NCBI RefSeq assembly: GCF_033958435.1
Contig: NC_134138.1
Coordinates: 265,895,798-265,959,797, forward strand
Length of the DNA: 64,000 nt
Direction: 5' to 3'
From: Carettochelys insculpta
Taxonomy: Eukaryota > Chordata > Testudines > Carettochelyidae
Shown here: positions 54,851 through 64,000 of the stretch, one piece after another
Numbering within the stretch: position 1 is the stretch's first letter
Layout: the number at the start of each line of letters is the position of its first letter
Notes under the pieces: model-generated
Seen by the model: the letters and a program-made list of their open reading frames with translations, nothing else
Databases searched by the model: none
What the model was told of the DNA's origin: nothing
Translations under genes and position numbers: made by a program

Positions 54851-57249
54851 GCCGTAGTCCATATAATAGTGAGGACACACCATGCAGCAATTTTAAACCT
54901 TCAACTGTCATCCCTCAGACCAAATTTTTTCCCTTGTACAGAATGAGGAAAACCAACTAAATGGCAAGCAGCTGGCTTATTGCCGGGTGGGAATCATACC
55001 TGGAAGGCAAATTTCCAACAGCTCAGAGTACACATTATTGTGGTTCACTTGGACTGCTCCGTCAGAACACAGATACAGTTGCAGCCACTCAGGTTCAGAC
55101 CCATCATACATAAAGTCTGGTACCATGTCTATGACCATCGAGGCAGTTGTGTCAGAAGATGGTGCAAGAAACCCTCTATGGTTGTGACGGCACTTAAGGT
55201 GGAAGTTTCTCTCTCTTCCCTGTTAGATGCTCATGATGGAAACATGAGCACATTCATCCCTTCCACAACCAGGGAGTAATAAGAGATCAAAACTTTTCTA
55301 GCATTGGCAATGGAAATAATGTTCTGGACAGAGTAGAATCTGCTACCTTTCAAGGCAGTTCAGGTAAGGGATGAAGGAAAAATGAAAGGGAGGGCAGAAG
55401 TTCTCCTAATCTCCCAATGGCCCAGAAAGCACTTCAGACATGATAGCAAAGGAATCCTTCATAGCAATTGCAGAAAACCCCAGGTCTGCTAGAAGCAGTC
55501 TCTCTTTCCTCCAGACACAGCTCACCCACAATTAACACCCGGGTGTGTGAAGAGAAGGTGTCAGCAGCCTTGCCAGTGCTTTTGGGGCTATAGAAAGAAC
55601 TCTACCAGGAAAAAGAAAAAGCTCTTTGGGACACGGACTGTCTCCATACAGGGGCCAGCACAGTGGACCCTGGTGTCTACAAGCTATTGTGATATGAAAA
55701 ATGATCATAATGTTCTGGTGATCTTGACTACACTAGAGTTTCTGGGGTATGATGATTGGAATTCTACGGCCAAACACCTCAGGAACAGCTGATAACAGTC
55801 CTAGTGGCATTTTTAACTGGCTTGTTTAGGTGTCGTCATTTCCACAGTCCAGATTTAGCATTAATTCCTCCATTACAAAAACATTAATTTTGCTGAGAGA
55901 AATGCTTATTCTTTGTAGCACCTTTCTGTTCAAAACTACTTTGTTCTAATCCGCAATACCTCCTTGGAAGCTATGGCATAAAAGGATATGCCTAGAGCTC
56001 TAACGATACATTTTACACAGTACGGAGTACATATGCCAGTTATACCTGGCTACTCTCATCCTGTCCATACTGTCAGGGCCAGGAGGCCTCAAAGAAGCCA
56101 CAGGCAAAATATTTAAAAAAAAAATAATAATTGTGTACTAGTTGGCAGGTCCAGTATCTGGAAAACTGTTTCCTCCCTACAGGGTTCCTAGTGGCATTGT
56201 GGGAAGGGAAAGTATCTGAGCCACACAAGACTTTAAGGCTAGGCGGGCTATCATTATTATTTAGTCTGACCTATGGTAACATTGCAGCCGCAGAACCTCA
56301 CCCACAATTCCTCATAATATCTGGCAGTGGAACATTTGCAAAGTAGGTTTCCATTGCTCTACAGAGACTTCTGTGAGAAAGTAAGTGGTAGTGGATTGGT
56401 TGTTAAACAGTTCCTTAAATCACAAAGTTCATTTGGGGGGATGGTGAGATGACTTCTCTCTTTTTGGTGTGTCTGCTCTGATAATAATTAAACTTCTGCT
56501 CATCCTTTCCCTCCCTACCTCTGTGATTTGCAGCATGGGACATCTCATCAGTGACAAATGAGGAGGGCAGCTGTGATGAAACTGTTCTTACCTGACAATT
56601 TTTGGTTAGCAGTTTCTCAATTAGCCTAGCCTGGTAAATGACCAAAATGCAATTTGTAACAAGCTGAAATGTTTCCTTAAAGAGTGACTTGGACAAATAA
56701 TTACCATAAGGTTATTTATATATGAGATTCGGTGGTTGTCTTAATGTCAAATTGGTTGCCTGAGTACTTCCACAGCTTTGGAAAGAACGATTCTGGTTGT
56801 CTGAGCTGAAAAGCAGGCTCAGCCCTGGACCTTCAAGCATCAACACTGGACGGCCTCCAAATTTAACAGGTGGGGGGCCTTAGTGATGAATGATGAGAGA
56901 GACTCAATACAAAATCACCAGGTAAGAAATTTCTCATTCCTTGCACACCAGCTGGAGTGCATTAAGGCTACAGAGGGGTCTGTGAAGGCTGCACTAAGAG
57001 CCTGGAACCTGGCAGGTGGTAAACTAAAGGAATTGTGGGATGGAGCTAGAGAAAAAAGTGCTCAAAAAGTTTATAAGCTGAAGATAGAAAAAGGAACAGG
57101 TGAGCTACAGTGTAACAAAGTGGAGGATTTGCTGGGTTTGCACTCAGCTTTCCTGGGTGTTACACGTTTTACAAGGGAAGAAGGAGTTTGTTACAGAGCA
57201 CAGAACTGGGGACTCCAGCCAGTGGCCTGGAAAATGGAGACCCCAATGA

Positions 57250-57650
57250 CTGATGACCAGGAGCCCTAGCTCAGATGGCACAGCTGGTTCTGGATAGTGG
57301 AAGGGGAACAGGCTGAGGAGAGAGGACCCCAGTGACCTAATTGGGGGAGCAAAGGACAGAGGAGAGGCAGGGAAGAGAGGAGCCCAAGTAACTCGGATTA
57401 CCTGGACAAAGATGAAGGATGGGGAGGAGCTGTTGAGACCAGAGATATCAGAAGCTCAGCTGTAAAGAGGGGAACTTCAGGACTGAGCAGAGTAGGGAGA
57501 GCCACCTAGATGCCAGGAAGACTTAAAGGCTTTCGGAGTTCCTATGCAGTGTTCATATGCTCAATAAACCCTCCTGTTTTATGCTGGCTGAAGTCACTCC
57601 AGTCTAATGACCAGCGTAGTAGTATTCCTTTGGGAGTAGAGGTCCCCAAG
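57250..57650 (+). repeat. Possible retroelement-like or transcribed repeat with AATAAA
   Basis: A purine-rich stretch ends in GCTCAATAAACCCTCCTGTT (AATAAA at 57563-57568) followed by TATGCTGGCTGAAGTCACTC. I recall a similar sequence as repetitive in turtles, perhaps an LTR-type end. No partner repeat or coding region is visible in the window, so the class is open. Confidence 0.3.
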
Positions 57651-58414
57651 GTCCAGAGCAAGTACACTCCCTGAGGAGGTGGCTCTGGGAGAGAGGTGCT
57701 GAATGCTCAGAGCAGTGCGGTCCCAGAAAGCAGATTGGCTTAAGCCCTGAGAGAGAGAGAGTGGACCCCAAAGGACTCGCACTGAAGAGGGCTCCCCCAG
57801 GCATCGTGCAGGGGCAAGCGTTGGCACAACCTATGAGTCTGTGAGACTTGGTGTCAGCAATAGTCCCCATGCCAAGCACGAGGGGAAGAAGGAAGACGAT
57901 GTCCCTCCACTGAGGAGTTTGCCATCCAAATGGAGAAGGAAGATACGAAGTAAAACTTGAAGGCCAAAACAAGAGGGAGGACTGACAATTAGGTAGGCCC
58001 ACAGCAGAATGGCATGATACACTCTAAAGGACTGAGGGGCAACAGGTCAAAACAAGCAACAGGAGGCATCAGCTTGGTTCTTTGGAAACACATGATGCCC
58101 CTTAAGTGTAGGGCTGGAATCACTCCCTTGCCACAGGAGCAGAAGGATGTTACTGAGACAGCCTGCCACAGGTTGGAAACCTGTTTTGCAGTGCGTCTGG
58201 AAGCTAGCTGTGACAAAGGACAGCCAGCAAGCCTGAAAGCTGAATAATCCCAATACTAGCACTCCCATAAATGGATAAAGAGAGGTTTTCAAGAGGAGCA
58301 TTGTTTAAAAGTCACTCCCTAATGATGTAACTATAGAAAGCCTGGATTCTATTGAGTCTACTTCAGCACAGCAGAGGTGGAGAAGGATCTTCTTTTGGGG
58401 ACGCAAGGAGAGTT

Positions 58415-58676
58415 TCCGTTCAAAGAAAAACTGGGTAAATTCAAGGAGGTTAGATCCATAAAAGGCTATCGGCCAGGGGGTAGGAATTGTGTCCCTGGCC
58501 TCTGTTTGTCAGGCTGGAGATGGATGGCAGGAAACAAGTTTCTTGATCTTTGTCTTCAGTCCACCCCCTCTGGGGTACCTGGCACTGGCCACTGTCAGCA
58601 GACGGGATGCTGGGCTAGACTGACCTTTGGTCTGACCCAGTAATGGCAATTCTTACGTTCTTATGTTCTCTGCCTG
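58415..58676 (+). mobile_element. CR1 LINE 3' end fragment
   Basis: GGAGATGGATGGCAGGAAAC, GGATGCTGGGCTAGACTGAC and the tail TTCTTACGTTCTTATGTTC match the 3' end of the CR1 at 5770-7197. Confidence 0.85.
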
Positions 58677-58834
58677 CAGTTACCATGCAGCAAGCCAGTC
58701 TGCTTAACTGGAGTGAGGCCCACTGTGCTGGCAGCATCTCAAGTTAAAGGAAGGGGAAGCAGCTGAAGGATGATGTGTTTAAGCGAAGTAGCTGGAAAGT
58801 GATAAGGGACAGAAAGGATGATTGTATGGATTCA

Positions 58835-59010
58835 CAAGATGGACTAGGAGTTAGGAGAGCTGGGTTAAATTCCCTTCATCTCCTTGGATACTAACTTCTC
58901 TCTGCCTCAGGTCCTCATATGTACATTGGGGTTAGTGTTCTTCATCTGCCCAGTGTATTGAACATATAAGCTCTTTGGGACAGGGCCTCTCATTGCATGT
59001 GAGCAGTGCT
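58835..59010 (+). repeat. MIR-like SINE
   Basis: CTAGGAGTTAGGAGAGCTGG, GGTTAAATTCCCTTCATCTC and TCTCTGCCTCAGGTCCTC follow the MIR core order. Confidence 0.6.
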
Positions 59011-60574
59011 GGCCCCAATTTCAGCTGGAGCCTCTAGACAAAAGGAAACATGAGAGTGTCATGAAAGGAGAAAAATGTATTCCTCCGTGGCCAAAACTGA
59101 CTGTAACCGCTCTAAGTGCCCTAGCTCTGACTGAGCTCAGAAGAGGTGATGGCCACACATGTGGAGGATGAACCCCTGGGAAGCAAAGAGGAAAAGACAT
59201 GATTTTTTCCTTTTTAATGGCTACAGTACAGGACACTTAAGCACTGATGATTTTCCAGCCACGCTTCCTGCATGCAGCCATCAGGTAAGCCTGAGATCCT
59301 CCCGATTTAATCAGAGAATGCAATATGCTCATTCCTTCCCCCAATGATCTAGGGCTCTCAAACAATTTAAAAAAACACAGTCACACCTTTAATTTGGGGC
59401 CAGGCAAAATACATCCCCCCACAGGCCAGACTTGGCCTGCCAAGCCACCAGATCCAGTCCTCAGGAGCCTCTTATTGACTCCCCACCCAAATGCCCACTT
59501 GGCACTCAGAAAAGCCAGCAGCAGAGCCCTGTGGGCATCTGTGAACATGGAGAGCCTGAAGGAGGAGGAGGAGAGTCACCACACCCTGCCCTCAGTAGCT
59601 CCCACTGGCTGGTTTCTGGCCAATAGGAGCTTCCTGTTTGCAAGACAAGCCGCATGTGAAGTACCCTCCCCGGGGCACCCAGAGTTCAGCACACATGGCG
59701 CTACAGCCGCTCTGAGCACGGAAGGCAGGGACAGCCTGGCTCAGGCACCCCAGCCCCACCCTCACCCAAACCCCTGCCCCTAAGCCCTCTGTACCCCCTC
59801 CTGCACCCATACCTCATGCAATTCAATCCTCCTGCATCCCTGCTCCTGCGCCCAGACCACTCTTTAAATGCAAGCAGCCTATTGACTAGTCAGGGGAACG
59901 CAGAACAACTTGTCGGAGGGAAGTAGGAAGGAGGAGAAGCTGCAGGGGAGCGTGAAAACTCCCACCCTTCTCCATCTGTCCCTGAAGGGCACAGACACAA
60001 GAAGTCAATGGCCACAACTTTAAGAAGCCCAGGAGTTAAGGGCTGAGAGAGTGAGAAGGGGAGAGGGTGATGAGGGGAGAAGGGAGGGTGAGCAGGAATG
60101 AATGAGAATAGCAGGAGCAGAGATGGCAAAGAACCTTATTTTTTCCACATGTATTTTAGTTATTTCTGATAGGCAAGAGTTGGGAAAACAGAGCAAGATG
60201 GAGAAACTTTTCTAAACCATTTCAGGGAATGCCAAGCTACCGCCAGGCGTAAACAGGCATCGTCCTCTAGCGTGCAGATGAGGTGCTGACTTGCTACTAA
60301 ACATCCCTCCTGCCTACGCTTTACCAGGGCCCCTTCTGGGACCTAGAGATACTACTGACAATAGTCTCAAGGGCACAAGGTGGTCATGTCCTGATGTGCT
60401 CTAGCCATGCTGTTCAAAGAACACAAGCGTCTTTTTCCCATCTTTATAATCTTAAATGTTAGGCACATAACTCTGCTTCCTCACCAGTCACTGCGGTGAA
60501 AGTTCAACCTGTACATGCTGTAGTGTCTTCATAAGCATCTTTAAAAAAAAATCTGTTTAAATACAAACAAATGT

Positions 60575-61364
60575 ATCTGAATTATCAGACCCTTTATTTA
60601 CTTATGCTGGCTTGCACTGGTCTCTTCATCCTGTACTACTGAAGCCAATTCAACAGACCAAACATTACTAGGGATCACTAAAAAACATGAATGCTTTATT
60701 TTAAATGCAGATGCCACCATGAGTCTGCAAAATAAAATTTGTAATAGTAACTTTGTTTAAAATACTGAGTGGCAAATGACAACTGGAAATTGAACTATGT
60801 AAAATGGGCAAAAATTGTAAATTAACCAAACTAAAATTAAATATTACAAATGACAATTTTCAGAAAGACAAAAGGAAATTAAAAATACTCTCAAAATGAG
60901 CTAAAATAATTCAGCCAATAAAACAGACTAAAAATGTAAATTAACATACTACCCACGAAACAGACAGGAAGGAAAATGCCCTTACTGTCTTTTGTCATTT
61001 AAAAAGGCTCATGGAGTTAAAATAGTACCACAAGTCAAATTACATTGTTCTAATTATTTACTCTTATTTAAACAATAATTCATTAATCCAAGGAAATACT
61101 GATAATTTGCACTCTACAGGTGTCAATAATGTTCAGCTAGCCTGCTGCTACTGCTGTATTCAAATGACCTGACCATCTCCTCCCAACCTTCCCAAATACA
61201 CAGGGCTACATAGCAGAACATTTAAATAACAGAATCCTTCCAACAGTCCGCATCTTGGATGGCAAATAAAGGCTCCTTCCGTGCCCTCCAAAGCGACTTA
61301 GAAACCCACGGCTGAGGAAGTGTCAGACCTCTGCGAATTGCCTCTCTGCTGCTTTCTCACAGGC
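60575..61364 (-). other. GALNT11: Probable GALNT11 3' UTR
   Basis: AT-rich non-coding sequence after the GALNT11 stop. On the minus strand AATAAA occurs at 60695-60700 and 60593-60598. The second is followed on that strand by a TTTGTTTGT stretch, so the transcript may end near 60575. The extent is inferred. Confidence 0.45.
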
Positions 61365-61496
61365 TCAGCTCTCCAACCGCCATTGCTGAGGAAGGGAGCC
61401 ATCACAAATAGCCATGGCAACGTATCCTTTATGGCTAAGCGGATCAACAACCTTCATGCACTGTCCCACAGAGACCTGATAGAGTCTGTTGTTCTT
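61365..61496 (-). CDS. GALNT11: GALNT11 last coding exon, end of ricin-type lectin domain
   Basis: Read on the minus strand from the acceptor TTTCTCTAG, 44 codons including stop: [31 protein letters not shown] and a final PQQWRLES. This is the last repeat of the C-terminal ricin-like lectin domain of polypeptide N-acetylgalactosaminyltransferase 11, a Golgi enzyme that starts mucin-type O-glycosylation. The QxW motif (QQW) of the beta-trefoil is present. The human end is, from memory, similar but not identical after CDG. The stop TGA is at 61365-61367. No open frame marks it; it was found by continuing the preceding exon. Confidence 0.9.
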   Translation of the reverse strand, partial: KNNRLYQVSVGQCMKVVDPLSHKGYVAMAICDGSLPQQWRLES

Positions 61497-62969
61497 CTAG
61501 AGAAAAAAATACACAATATATTTATTTTCCCTCAATCAATCTCTCTCTCACTCACACACACACACGAAATACAAATTGGCCTTCAGTCCATCCTTAAACC
61601 GAAAATGAGTGAGCCACTCAAAAGCAATATCTTTCAGATGGTCTTCACTACCACCCAGTCTACCCTAAACCTATAACCAAGGCAATGGCCCTGTCCCCTG
61701 ATCCAATTAATTAACAGTTGTAGTTTAGAGAATGTCTTAATAACTAGGTGTAGAGTTCAGCCCTGTCACAGGGCCTTGGTTAGGCTACAGTGATACTCTG
61801 GTTTGACTCATCTTGGACAACGCATGGAACAAGGTCCCACCTCCCCGTGGACGTAACCTTAAACAATACCCAAATCTGGCACTCAGATGCTCATGCACAG
61901 CCCCCAGTGACTTTGGTGGGCGTGCACCAGACACCCAGCATTAGCACTAATGTTCAGGAGATAGAGGAGATGAGCTCTTTGCAGCTAGCAGATCCCATCG
62001 CATGAGAACAATTTTCAAAGATGCAAGCTGGTGAATGACATATGCAATGCCGACTCCTTCTTGCTTCACCTTCCAACACCTGCACTGACCCTGTTCTGGG
62101 GAGATCTGAGGGCAGATCCAGCTGGAATTGGTCAAGCTGTGCCCCTTTTTCATCTTAGAAAAGGCCCGATGCACATGCTATCAATCCATCTGTGCGGGCA
62201 TTTACCCTCTCCCTTGTGTGATGGGAAGTTCTGCTGATGTTTTACTGCCATTGTTTTAATGCTTACATTAAAGAGCAACAATTTGCTGCTGCCAGTGCAT
62301 CCAGGCTAGGCTGCAGGGAAGCTTTGTGTTAACCCTGAGGCGAAGCCAGCCTTGATACAGAAGTGAAGGTTGCCTCAGCAGGTGATTTGTGAAGTTGGCC
62401 ATTTAAAAGCAACATGAGAAACAAATGCAGGTGACAAGTTTAGCTTGCCTGATTGAACATGCATTCCTGCTCTGAGAAGAGACTGTAAAAATAGCACCTT
62501 CTTACTCCTCGGATCTACTCCTTGCTCACCGCCAGAGTCAGACTTGTCTATACTACTGACACAAGCTTTTCCTGTTTCTTACACTTGTTAGTCCTGCAGA
62601 GCCAACATAGCTGAGAGAGTGACTTGAGTTCTAGACCTCCCCGTGCATCACAGAACTGGTCCATGTGCAGCCTCACTGAAGGGAATGAACCTAATCTGGC
62701 CTGACAAATCTTGATTACCACTGATGGTGTATAGAAAGGAAAAGAACTGAGCTTGATTCAGAGTCCAGATTGTGAAGCCTTATCTACCCTGCACACAAGT
62801 TATATTGTGACTTGCAGCGGTGCAATTTACCCTATGAAACTGAGGACATTTGATACAGAAGTCACATTCCTGGACTCCAGTGATGTCATTTCCCCCAATA
62901 ACTTTTCAGGATAGCCCTGCACTGTAAGCAAAGGGATGGGCATGAGGACTCCACATGCAAACCACACAC
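61497..62969 (-). other. GALNT11: GALNT11 last intron
   Basis: Spans the donor at 62969 to the acceptor at 61497. It contains a short CT/CA microsatellite at about 61541-61566. I recognise no other feature; short open frames in it have no family resemblance. Confidence 0.8.
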
Positions 62970-63107
62970 CCCAAATATCCACTGCTGCGACCCTCCAGAT
63001 CCATGGCATTTCATGAGACGAGGTGGATCTGATGAGCGAGTTTCTGACACATCCAAGCAGAGGAGATTACTTAAAATCAGCTCATGGTCTTCATTATAAA
63101 CCCATAT
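62970..63107 (-). CDS. GALNT11: GALNT11 penultimate coding exon, ricin-type lectin domain
   Basis: On the minus strand, acceptor TTTTCCAG at 63108-63115, then 46 codons: [40 protein letters not shown] and QQWIFG, with donor GGG|GTGTGT. CLD and QQW are lectin-repeat landmarks (CLD and QxW motifs). The match to GALNT11 as I remember it is close, and the frame joins the last exon directly (FG|KNNR). GALNT11 neighbours KMT2C tail to tail in human, which supports the call. The rest of the gene lies right of the window. Confidence 0.93.
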
Positions 63108-64000
63108 CTGGAAAACAGAGAGAAAAATGTTATGCATGAAGTGCATGCGGCTGGGAAGAACTCTCCTTGAATGGTTTAAACCCTCAGGTTAGTCGCAGAG
63201 CAGGGAGATGACACCTTTCAGAGACAGGTCCTAGTCCTGTCCTGTTAATTTCATCTTTCATCCCATCCTTCCTTGTTCACCTGCTGCGCGATCTCCTCTC
63301 ATAACTCCAGCTCCTTGTCTTTTCCTCAGTTCTCACCCTTCACTGTCTAACTCAATGAGGGGCAACCTATACTGAGATGAGGGCCCCATGAGTGGCCCTC
63401 CTTCATCTCAGTGGGCCCCAAAATTGTCATAGCCAAGATGGTCTCCCAGGGTAGCATAGTTTTGCTAACTGCACTTCTGTACCTCAAATTTGCAGGGTGT
63501 GCCAACTGATCCCTAGCAGCACTTTGGGTGCAGAGGGAGCACACACCACTCTCAACCAATGTGTACAGTCAGCACACAGCTCAGGCCATGTGCCATGATC
63601 TACCTGCATGTCTGTTTAGTAACACGGGTAAGAAAAAGCCTCTGCACGGAAACCGGAAGAATCTGTCAACCCTGTGCATAGGCAATGGTCGTGTAATGTC
63701 TCATGGGTCACACACACAATCCCAATGAGGCTGCATTTGCCCACCACTGATCTAATTCCTTCCAAGAATTCTCCCCTTGGGCAGGCGCACAACCATGGGC
63801 TCTCTGTGGCTGGTTTCTTTGAGCCTGCTGCAATCTGGCATTTTTAAAAGTAGGTCTTTTTCCCCTGAAAGATGCCAAATTCTACTGCTCTCAGCCTGTG
63901 CAAAATCAGAGGGGCAGCTGGGCTCAGAGAACAAGGCAGAAGCCCCTGGCTGAGAAGCTGCCATCTGCCCTCTCAGATCGCCATGCATTTAACTTCAATG
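63108..64000 (-). other. GALNT11: GALNT11 intron, partial, with a possible hAT-like remnant
   Basis: Intron sequence upstream of the penultimate GALNT11 exon. The right end of a block at about 63350-63745 reads, on the minus strand, CAGTGGTGGGCAAATG, resembling a hAT terminal repeat; the other end near 63352 is degraded. No further exon is visible before the window ends. Confidence 0.45.

Larger units (their letters stand above)
52586..60574. other. Intergenic region between KMT2C and GALNT11
   Basis: About 8 kb between the two convergent genes. It holds the hAT-like, AATAAA-bearing, CR1 and MIR-like repeats listed separately. The open frames in it (largest 152 codons at 59325-59783) have no recognisable family and no codon pattern that I would defend as coding. 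Confidence 0.6.

Noticed and set aside
57262..57300. A tRNA gene suggested by CCCTAGCTCAGATGG
   Set aside because: An A-box-like word is present, but I find no B box at tRNA spacing and no cloverleaf.
59325..59783. The 152-codon frame as a gene
   Set aside because: No start context, no recognisable domain, and it lies in repeat-like GC-rich sequence near the GALNT11 3' side.

Overview
This window is vertebrate nuclear DNA, most likely from a turtle and probably a cryptodire. Evidence for a vertebrate gene: long introns, GT-AG splice junctions and an exon chain encoding the C-terminal part of the histone methyltransferase KMT2C (MLL3). Evidence for a turtle: a tRNA-derived SINE with A and B boxes that resembles the tortoise Pol III SINE (about 21860-22045), CR1 LINEs ending in the two usual sauropsid tails, and many DNA-transposon remnants of kinds common in turtle genomes. 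The species call is inference; no search was run.

Layout. Positions 853-50665 (+) carry 33 coding exons of KMT2C, from a residue well upstream of the HMG box to the stop codon. I placed every boundary by a GT-AG junction, an unbroken reading frame and agreement with the human protein as I remember it. Together the exons give 10658 coding bases, about 3551 residues. The full human protein is about 4900 residues in 59 exons, so this is roughly the last 33 exons; earlier exons lie left of the window. In order the encoded part holds an HMG box, a long proline-rich DPY/TPRP repeat region, glutamine-rich and acidic disordered regions, LxxLL motifs, basic nuclear-localisation-like clusters, an extended PHD finger, FYRN/FYRC, a WDR5-interacting (Win) motif, SET and post-SET. 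The 3' UTR probably ends just after the AATAAA at 52559. Residue numbers below count from the first complete codon in the window (position 855).

From about 52.6 to 60.6 kb is an intergenic stretch holding only repeat remnants. At 61365-63107 on the minus strand are the last two coding exons of GALNT11, which encode the end of its ricin-type lectin domain. The two genes converge tail to tail, as KMT2C and GALNT11 do in human.

The introns are crowded with mobile DNA: CR1 LINEs, MIR-like SINEs, Tigger/mariner-like elements with TA target duplications (one nested inside another), hAT-like remnants, and several families of long palindromic fold-back elements sharing a terminal GTCTACAC-type motif. 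I see no bacterial, viral or CRISPR-like system. The most unusual features are the density of fold-back elements in KMT2C introns, a CR1 that makes up most of one intron and stops about 10 bases before a splice acceptor, and a cleanly resolved transposon-in-transposon insertion.
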